Origin: Dinoroseobacter sp042096155
GTDB taxonomy: Bacteria > Pseudomonadota > Alphaproteobacteria > Rhodobacterales > Rhodobacteraceae
Length of the DNA: 21,119 nt
Direction: 5' to 3'
NCBI GenBank assembly: GCA_042096155.1
Contig: JBELMC010000049.1
Coordinates: 1-21,119 of the forward strand
Shown: piece after piece, positions 15,628 to 21,119 of the stretch
Layout of the letters: each line of letters opens with the position of its first letter
Numbering within the stretch: position 1 is the stretch's first letter
The notes under the pieces: model-generated
Seen by the model: the letters and a program-made list of their open reading frames with translations, nothing else
Databases searched by the model: none
Told to the model about the DNA's origin: nothing
Translations under genes and position numbers: made by a program

Positions 15628-17403
15628 ATGTCAGAACAAAATACAGGTGACATTTACAAGAGATCTGCAACGCGGAGCTTGCGCTACCGTGTCATGGACG
15701 GAGTGCATTCACGACTGGCCGCATTGAAACGCCCCGCAACTGGATTTGTCTCGGCCCCTGAGCCGCGCACCATTGGTCGCTTCGCGCGTGGTCGGCAAAT
15801 GTTGGCGGGCAACTTTCTGTTTGCTGGGCATTTGATCGAAGCCGACGGCAAGCAGACCAATATTTGGAATCTACCAGTGCCATCCAACGAATTTCGGATG
15901 GATTTACATGGGTTTGCATGGCTCGATGATCTTGCCGCAGTCGGGGACGGCGAGGCTCGCAGCGCGGCGCAATTCTGGTTGGGTGATTGGATTTCGCGGT
16001 TTCATGGCGGAAGCGGCCCGGGGTGGGTGCCCGATATCACTGGCCGCCGTCTGATTCGTTGGATCAACCATGCGCTATTTTTGCTGGCTGGCGACGGCTC
16101 GCAGATGGCCGGTTCTTACTTTCAGTCACTGGCTCATCAAACGACGTTTTTGGCGCGGCGCTGGCATACCACCGCGCCGGGTTTACCACGATTCGAGGCC
16201 CTCACAGGCGTAATTTACGCAGGCCTTTCGCTGCAGGGTATGGAACAGCACGTGACACCTGCCATGTTGGCACTGGAACGCGAATGCAAAGGTCAAATCG
16301 ATCCCACAGGTGGCATCGCATCACGTAACCCTGAAGAACTTCTTGAGATTTTCACACTGCTCACCTGGGCAAAGGCGGCGCTGGTTGAAAGCGATAATGT
16401 GCCTCTCAAGGAGCATCTGGCCGCGATTGAGCGGATTGCACCGACCTTGCGCGCTTTGCGACACTCCGATGGCGGGCTTGCGCGGTTTCATGGCGGTGGG
16501 CGCGGCTTGGACGGACGTTTGGATCAGGCCTTGGCCGCGGGCGGCGTGATCGCACCCGCCACGGATGGTCCTGTAATGGGATATGTGCGCATGTCGGGTG
16601 GACGCAGTTCGATTATCGTAGATGTGGCCATGCCGCCCCCGGGGCAGGCGACTTCGCAAGCTCATGCCAGCACTTTGGCGTTCGAGCTGACATCAGGACG
16701 CCGACCATTGATTGTGAATTGTGGTCCGGGCGGAACTTTTGGCGAAGAATGGCGACGGGCAGGCCGTGCCACGCAATTGCATTCGACGCTTGGGATCGAC
16801 GGCTACTCATCGTCTCTGCTCGGGGCCCGCAAAAGTGGTCCGATCTGGCAAGAGGTGCTGGTTGAGACGCCGCGCAATCTGTCCAGTCGCTATTTGTTGG
16901 AAGAAACGGCCGGAACGCTTTTGGCCAGTCATGACGGGTATTGTCGCACGCATGGACTGACCCATCTGCGTTATATGGAGCTTGGTCTTGATGGCCGAGG
17001 GTTGATTGGTCTGGATACTCTGTCTGCGAGCACTGAGGCGGATCAGCGCTGCTATGATCTTGCAATGGACCGCGCCGAGGTCGATGGTTTGCCCTATACC
17101 ATACGCTTCCACTTGCATCCTGAAGTCGAAAGCCAACTGGACATGGGCGGCACAGCTGTCAGCCTCATGCCACGTTCTGGTGAAGTTTGGGTCTTCCGGT
17201 CGTCAGATGCGGTGATTTCAATCGAGCCTTCAGTTTATTTGGAAAAAGGCCGTCTTAAACCGCGCCCGACAAAACAGATCGTTTTGTCGGGTCTTGCGTT
17301 GGGCTATGAGACCGAAATCGGCTGGACGCTTGCCAAAGCGCAGGAAATTCCAGGCCCGGTGCGTGATCTGACGCGCGACGACACGCTGACTGTGGATAGA
17401 TAG
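15628..17403 (+). CDS. heparinase II/III family protein
   Basis: The 591-residue protein resembles the heparinase II/III-like family, which in studied members cleaves uronate-containing polysaccharides by beta-elimination. An alpha-helical N-terminal part (about 55-300, with WLGDWISRFHGGSGPGW and FLARRWH) precedes a beta-rich C-terminal domain from about 315 that contains QAHASTLAFELTSGRRPLIVNCGPGG and RAGRATQLHSTL (about 345-388), typical of the family. No signal peptide is visible, so it looks cytoplasmic, which is odd for a polysaccharide lyase. The ATG at 15628 lacks a good ribosome binding site; AGGGGA is about 15 bases upstream. The gene lies 17 bases before purH and is conserved beside rsmB and purH in Rhodobacterales as I recall. 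Its substrate is unknown. Confidence 0.88.
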   Translation: MSEQNTGDIYKRSATRSLRYRVMDGVHSRLAALKRPATGFVSAPEPRTIGRFARGRQMLAGNFLFAGHLIEADGKQTNIWNLPVPSNEFRMDLHGFAWLDDLAAVGDGEARSAAQFWLGDWISRFHGGSGPGWVPDITGRRLIRWINHALFLLAGDGSQMAGSYFQSLAHQTTFLARRWHTTAPGLPRFEALTGVIYAGLSLQGMEQHVTPAMLALERECKGQIDPTGGIASRNPEELLEIFTLLTWAKAALVESDNVPLKEHLAAIERIAPTLRALRHSDGGLARFHGGGRGLDGRLDQALAAGGVIAPATDGPVMGYVRMSGGRSSIIVDVAMPPPGQATSQAHASTLAFELTSGRRPLIVNCGPGGTFGEEWRRAGRATQLHSTLGIDGYSSSLLGARKSGPIWQEVLVETPRNLSSRYLLEETAGTLLASHDGYCRTHGLTHLRYMELGLDGRGLIGLDTLSASTEADQRCYDLAMDRAEVDGLPYTIRFHLHPEVESQLDMGGTAVSLMPRSGEVWVFRSSDAVISIEPSVYLEKGRLKPRPTKQIVLSGLALGYETEIGWTLAKAQEIPGPVRDLTRDDTLTVDR

Positions 17404-17420
17404 AGCAAAGGACCCCTGCA

Positions 17421-19010
17421 ATGACTGATCTGGTGACGCCCAAAACGGCACTGATTTCTGTGTCTGATAAAACTGGCTTGCTCGATTTTGCCAAGGGTCT
17501 GGCAACGCGTGGTGTGGCCTTGCTCAGCACTGGTGGGACGGCTGGCATGTTGCGCGCGGCAGGACTTGATGTCACCGATGTCGCGGATGTGACAGGATTT
17601 CCTGAGATGATGGACGGCCGGGTCAAGACGCTGCATCCCGCAGTTCATGGAGGATTGCTGGCGCTGCGCAACGACCCGGATCACATCGCCGCGATGAACA
17701 CCCATGGCATCGGCGCAATCGATTTGCTTGTGGTGAACCTCTATCCGTTCGAAGCGACAGTTGCACGCGGCGCTGACACTAAAACCACAATTGAAAACAT
17801 CGACATCGGTGGGCCTGCAATGATCCGCGCCGGGGCAAAGAACCATGAATTTGTCGGGGTGGTTGTCGATCCCGAGGATTACAATGAGGTTTTGGCTCAA
17901 TTGGATGAAAATGATGGGGCGACATCCTTTGCCTTTCGTCAGGCTCTGGCCCAGACGGCCTATGCCCGGACAGCCGCCTATGACACTGCCGTTTCGAACT
18001 GGATGGCCGACGCCATCGGTACATTGACGCCGCGCCGTCGCGCCTTTTCTGGCACATTGGCCCAAGGCTTGCGCTACGGCGAAAATCCACACCAACGGGC
18101 GGCGTTTTATACTGACGGCTCGAACCGCCCCGGCGTGGCCACTGCAAATCAGCATCAAGGCAAAGAGCTCAGTTATAACAATATCAACGACACAGATGCC
18201 GCATTTGAGCTGGTAGCAGAGTTTGATCCAGCCCAAGGGCCTGCCGTGGCGATCATCAAGCATGCCAATCCCAGCGGTGTCGCGCGCGGTGCCACCATGC
18301 TCGATGCATACAAAGCCGCGTTTGATTGCGATCGGACAAGTGCATTTGGTGGGATCATTGCTCTGAACGGGATGCTGGATGCTGATACCGCCGAAGCTAT
18401 TTCCGAAATCTTCACAGAAGTGGTCATCGCGCCCGACGCCGACGCGGACGCTATGGATATATTTGCCAAAAAGAAAAATCTACGGCTGCTGACGACCGGC
18501 GGTTTGCCAGCACTCGAAGGTCCGGCGCTGGCTTATCGCCAAGTCGCAGGCGGCCTGTTGGTCCAGGACCGCGATATGGGTCAAGGGAGCGCGATCGATC
18601 TGAAAGTTGTGACCAAACGTGCGCCTAGCGATTCTGAAATGGCCGACATGCGGTTTGCCTGGACGGTTGCTAAGCATGTCAAGTCGAATGCAATTGTTTA
18701 CGTCAAAGACGGCGCGACGGTTGGCGTGGGCGCGGGGCAGATGAGCCGTATCGACAGCGCCATGATCGCGGCCAAGAAAGCAGAGCGGATGGCGCAATCG
18801 CTTGGATTGTCTGTGCCGTTGACAAACGGCTCTGCTGTCGCGTCTGATGCGTTCTTTCCGTTTGCCGATGGCTTGATGGAGGCCGTCTCCGCCGGGGCGT
18901 CATGTGTGATTCAGCCCGGTGGTTCGATGCGCGACGCCGAGGTGATTGCCGCCGCTGACGCCGCCGGGCTCGCCATGGTGTTTACGGGCATGCGCCACTT
19001 TCGGCACTAG
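17421..19010 (+). CDS. purH: bifunctional AICAR formyltransferase / IMP cyclohydrolase PurH
   Basis: PurH does the last two steps of purine synthesis: formylation of AICAR with 10-formyl-tetrahydrofolate, then ring closure to IMP. The 529 residues have both domains. The N-terminal cyclohydrolase part shows ALISVSDKTGLLDFA, LLSTGGTAGML, MMDGRVKTLHPAVHGG, VVNLYPFEATV and DIGGPAMIRAGAKN (128-141). The C-terminal transformylase part shows LRYGENPHQRAAFY, GKELSYNNINDTDAA, the catalytic KHANPSG with K280 and H281, CDRTSAFGGIIALN, and QPGGSMRDAEVI. AAAGGA lies eight bases before the ATG. The heparinase-like gene is 17 bases upstream and lspA ten bases downstream, consistent with one transcript. Confidence 0.98.
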   Translation: MTDLVTPKTALISVSDKTGLLDFAKGLATRGVALLSTGGTAGMLRAAGLDVTDVADVTGFPEMMDGRVKTLHPAVHGGLLALRNDPDHIAAMNTHGIGAIDLLVVNLYPFEATVARGADTKTTIENIDIGGPAMIRAGAKNHEFVGVVVDPEDYNEVLAQLDENDGATSFAFRQALAQTAYARTAAYDTAVSNWMADAIGTLTPRRRAFSGTLAQGLRYGENPHQRAAFYTDGSNRPGVATANQHQGKELSYNNINDTDAAFELVAEFDPAQGPAVAIIKHANPSGVARGATMLDAYKAAFDCDRTSAFGGIIALNGMLDADTAEAISEIFTEVVIAPDADADAMDIFAKKKNLRLLTTGGLPALEGPALAYRQVAGGLLVQDRDMGQGSAIDLKVVTKRAPSDSEMADMRFAWTVAKHVKSNAIVYVKDGATVGVGAGQMSRIDSAMIAAKKAERMAQSLGLSVPLTNGSAVASDAFFPFADGLMEAVSAGASCVIQPGGSMRDAEVIAAADAAGLAMVFTGMRHFRH

Positions 19011-19020
19011 CGGTGACGTC

Positions 19021-19488
19021 ATGAGGCTGTTGTTTCTGTCGGCTTTTTCTGCCTTTGCACTCGATCAGGCCAGCAAACTTGTCGTGGTTCATTGGATGAA
19101 CTTGAAACAGGTGCTGGCGATAGATGTTTTTCCGCCCATTTTGAACTTTCGGATGGGGTGGAACCAAGGGATCAATTTCGGGTTGTTTTCAGGCGACGAT
19201 GGCGCATCGCGCTGGACGCTGATCGCCTTGGCTTTGACAATTTGTGGCATTGTTTTGGTTTGGACACGGCATGAGACTGAACTGAGGGTAAAAGCCTCAA
19301 CGGGGCTTTTGATTGGTGGAGCATTGGCCAATGTGCTCGATCGGGTCATTTATGGCGCTGTCGCTGATTTTCTAAACATGTCGTGTTGTGGCATTCGCAA
19401 CCCGTTTACATTTAATCTTGCTGACGTGTTTATATTTGTGGGTGTTTTGGGACTTATCCTTTGGACTGGGAAGACAAAGACCCCGTGA
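19021..19488 (+). CDS. lspA: lipoprotein signal peptidase LspA (signal peptidase II)
   Basis: LspA is an inner-membrane aspartic protease that cuts the signal peptide of prolipoproteins just before the lipid-modified cysteine. The 155-residue protein has four hydrophobic segments and the family motifs: DQASK (15-19), NQGINFG (48-54), GGALANVLDR with catalytic D107, and FNLADVFIFVG with catalytic D135. The start is the ATG at 19021; the frame is open 25 codons upstream, but that would overlap the end of purH. The ribosome binding site is weak (GGTGAC), and with a ten-base gap from purH translation may depend on the upstream gene. The next gene encodes a lipoprotein, a likely substrate. Confidence 0.96.
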   Translation: MRLLFLSAFSAFALDQASKLVVVHWMNLKQVLAIDVFPPILNFRMGWNQGINFGLFSGDDGASRWTLIALALTICGIVLVWTRHETELRVKASTGLLIGGALANVLDRVIYGAVADFLNMSCCGIRNPFTFNLADVFIFVGVLGLILWTGKTKTP

Positions 19489-19554
19489 CGAGGCACTCAA
19501 GATGCGATAAAAGCCGCAGATAAGGGTGCGGTAAAAAGGTCCCGGAGGGTTCCG

Positions 19555-20094
19555 ATGATACATTGGGCAGGCAAAATGACATTGAAATCACCGGTTCTGC
19601 TCGCACTGGCGCTGGCGGCATGTTCCGAAACTGAGCCGATGCTGATGAATATTGCGCAGAACACCGGATCCCCGGACGAATTCGCCGTTTTGCCAACAAA
19701 GCCGCTAGAAATGCCAAGTGACTTGGCGGCTCTGCCAGCGCCTGCACCAGGGGCCGCCAATCGTGCAGATCCAACCCCACAAGCCGATGTGATCGCTGCG
19801 CTTGGCGGCAATCCGAACCGCTTGAACGATCCGTCGCGCGAAGCAGATGTTGTGACCTACGCCAGCCGCTATGGTGTGGACTCCAACATCCGCGACACGC
19901 TTGCAGCTGAAGATCTGGAGTTCCGGCGGGAAAACAACGGCCGTTTGCTCGAGCGTCTGTTGAATGTGAACGTGTATTTTGATGCCTACCGGTCCCAATC
20001 GCTCGATCAGCATCTGGAACTGAACAAATTTCGGCGTGCCGGGGTGCGAACCGTCGCAGCACCGCCAGATCCCTTGCTTGCAACAGACGAATGA
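19555..20094 (+). CDS. DUF3035 family lipoprotein
   Basis: The 179-residue product is a predicted lipoprotein: a short signal peptide (KMTLKSPVLLALALAAC) ends in the lipobox LAAC with lipidation at C23, and the residue after it is serine, which favours outer-membrane sorting by the general +2 rule. The mature part starts with a flexible stretch containing PDEFAVLPTKPLEMP, a phrase typical of DUF3035, followed by a proline/alanine-rich linker and a charged C-terminal half (EADVVTYASRYGVD, EDLEFRRENNGRLLERL). The start at 19555 is chosen because GGAGGG lies five bases upstream; the ATG at 19576 is a weaker alternative. Function is unknown. It sits between lspA and an M16 peptidase. Confidence 0.88.
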   Translation: MIHWAGKMTLKSPVLLALALAACSETEPMLMNIAQNTGSPDEFAVLPTKPLEMPSDLAALPAPAPGAANRADPTPQADVIAALGGNPNRLNDPSREADVVTYASRYGVDSNIRDTLAAEDLEFRRENNGRLLERLLNVNVYFDAYRSQSLDQHLELNKFRRAGVRTVAAPPDPLLATDE

Positions 20095-20102
20095 CCGGTC
20101 AC

Positions 20103-20118
20103 GTCACTGTCAAGTGAC
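20103..20118. repeat. small hairpin in the lipoprotein-peptidase spacer
   Basis: GTCACT (20103-20108) and AGTGAC (20113-20118) form a perfect 6-bp stem with a four-base loop GTCA, nine bases after the lipoprotein stop. There is no T-run after it, so it is not a typical terminator; it could stabilise the upstream mRNA end or act as an operator. Confidence 0.4.
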
Positions 20119-20172
20119 TTGAAAGATCGCCGCGCACACGCACCTATTGGGAAAATGAACAGGAGGATGTCC

Positions 20173-21119
20173 ATGCGCATCGGTGCGATTGCTTGTCTGA
20201 CGGCTGCCCTGAGCTTTGCCGCAACAGTTAGTCAAGCCGCTGAAAATGTCAGCAGCTTTACGCTTGAAAACGGATTGCGTTTGGTGGTGATCGAAGATCA
20301 TCGGGCCGCAGCCGTGACCCATATGGTCTGGTATAATGTGGGTGCTGCGGATGAAGCGCCTGGCCAAAGCGGTGTCGCGCATTTTCTCGAACATTTGCTG
20401 TTTCGGGGCACGGATGATCTGGAACCCGGCGAATTCAGCCGGATTGTACGGGCCAATGGGGGCTCAGGCAACGCGTTCACCTCATGGGATTATACCGGAT
20501 ATTTTCAACGGATTGCGTCGGATCGCCTTGGTTTGATGATGCAGATGGAGGCCGACCGGATGCGCGATTTGGCTTTGACTGAGGCTGAAGTTGCCCCTGA
20601 ACTTCAGGTGATTCTGGAAGAGCGCTCCCAGAGGGTTGACAATGATCCCGGTGGATTGTTTGGCGAGCAGCGCCGCGCAGCCTTGTACCTAAATCACCCT
20701 TATGGACGACCGATCATCGGTTGGCGGCATGAGATAGAACAGCTGACCAAAGAGAAAGTCCGCGCATTTTATGACCTGCATTATGCGCCCAACAATGCCA
20801 TCGTGATCGTGGCTGGCGACGTCTTTCCCAAAGACGCGCTGGCTCTGGCAAAGGAACATTATGGCGTATTGGAGCCTAACTTCGACATTCCAGAGCGTGT
20901 GCGCCCGCAAGAGCCGCCGCAGATTGCGGAGCGTCGGGTGATGTTCTCGGATCCTCGGGTGGCAACGCCTTATATCTCACGCAGTTATCTCGCGCCTGAG
21001 CGTGATACCGGGGCGCAAGAAGAAGCCGCTGCATTGACCATTCTTGCTGAACTTCTGGGCGGGTCCAGCCAAACCTCGGTTATGGGCCGCAAATTGCAAT
21101 TTGAAGCGCAATCGGCTTT
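20173..21119 (+). CDS. secreted M16 family zinc metallopeptidase (pitrilysin-like), 3' end missing
   Basis: The 315 codons present encode the N-terminal domain of an M16 peptidase. The inverted zinc motif HFLEH is at 70-74, and the third zinc ligand is E150, exactly 76 residues after H74 as in the family (LEERSQ). GNAFTSWDYTGYF (99-111) and the HYAPNNAIVIVAGD segment are also typical. A signal peptide (MRIGAIACLTAALSFAATVSQA) predicts export to the periplasm. ATG 20173 is preferred over ATG 20167, because AGGAGG (20161-20166) directly abuts the earlier ATG but lies six bases before the later one. The frame is open to the right edge. In related genomes, as I recall, a second, often inactive M16 gene follows. 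Confidence 0.95.
   Translation, partial: MRIGAIACLTAALSFAATVSQAAENVSSFTLENGLRLVVIEDHRAAAVTHMVWYNVGAADEAPGQSGVAHFLEHLLFRGTDDLEPGEFSRIVRANGGSGNAFTSWDYTGYFQRIASDRLGLMMQMEADRMRDLALTEAEVAPELQVILEERSQRVDNDPGGLFGEQRRAALYLNHPYGRPIIGWRHEIEQLTKEKVRAFYDLHYAPNNAIVIVAGDVFPKDALALAKEHYGVLEPNFDIPERVRPQEPPQIAERRVMFSDPRVATPYISRSYLAPERDTGAQEEAAALTILAELLGGSSQTSVMGRKLQFEAQSA

Noticed and set aside
17304..18263. A 319-codon minus-strand open frame across the heparinase-purH junction
   Set aside because: It is antisense to two well-supported genes; cysteine- and arginine-rich shadow composition, no recognisable domain and no ribosome binding site.
18946..19020. Longer start for lspA inside purH
   Set aside because: The ATG at 19021 places the first membrane segment and the DQASK motif at the family positions.
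1..21119. CRISPR arrays, tRNA or rRNA genes, toxin-antitoxin or phage-defence clusters
   Set aside because: No regularly spaced repeats, no cloverleaf-like sequence and no recognisable defence domains were found on either strand.

Overview
This window looks like a chromosomal segment from an alphaproteobacterium of the order Rhodobacterales (Roseobacter group). I infer this from gene order I recall in that group: secA divergent from a secreted parvulin, argJ and mutT; rbfA-truB divergent from dapB; a DUF1674 gene divergent from rsmB; and rsmB, a heparinase II/III-like gene, purH, lspA, a DUF3035 lipoprotein and M16 peptidase in a row. Base composition by eye is moderate, perhaps mid-50s percent GC, which is low for the order. 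No rRNA, tRNA, CRISPR array or intact mobile element was seen.

Layout. Positions 1-105 may hold the start of an unknown minus-strand gene running off the edge. secA (220-2895, minus) is divergent from ppiC-like, argJ and mutT (3131-5601, plus), three tightly packed genes. The only stretch of more than 300 bases without an intact gene is 5602-5980. It holds a relic of an IS3-type transposase OrfA and two terminator-like hairpins, at the point where the argJ-mutT unit meets the minus-strand unit rbfA-truB-DUF1643 (7851 down to 5981). dapB (7963-8778) is divergent from rbfA. An RND efflux pair (8928-13371) follows, with a perfect 10-bp inverted repeat over its ribosome binding site. Then come a small secreted protein (13599-13988), a minus-strand SdhAF4/DUF1674 gene (13995-14195), and the long plus-strand run rsmB, heparinase-like, purH, lspA, DUF3035 lipoprotein and an M16 peptidase cut by the right edge.

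How the genes work together. Most are housekeeping: protein export (secA, a periplasmic folding helper, lspA), ribosome and RNA maturation (rbfA, truB, rsmB), arginine, lysine/diaminopimelate and purine synthesis (argJ, dapB, purH), nucleotide-pool cleaning (mutT) and respiratory complex II assembly (DUF1674). The accessory parts are the RND pump, DUF1643 and the IS relic. lspA sits directly upstream of a lipoprotein that needs it, followed by a secreted zinc peptidase, which suggests a small cell-envelope module.

I do not see a clear, previously undescribed multi-gene system. The best leads are the hairpin over the ribosome binding site of the efflux operon, the hyphenated palindrome between rbfA and dapB, the cysteine-rich antisense reading frame at 8775-8927, and the unexplained partners DUF1643, the heparinase-like protein and DUF3035.
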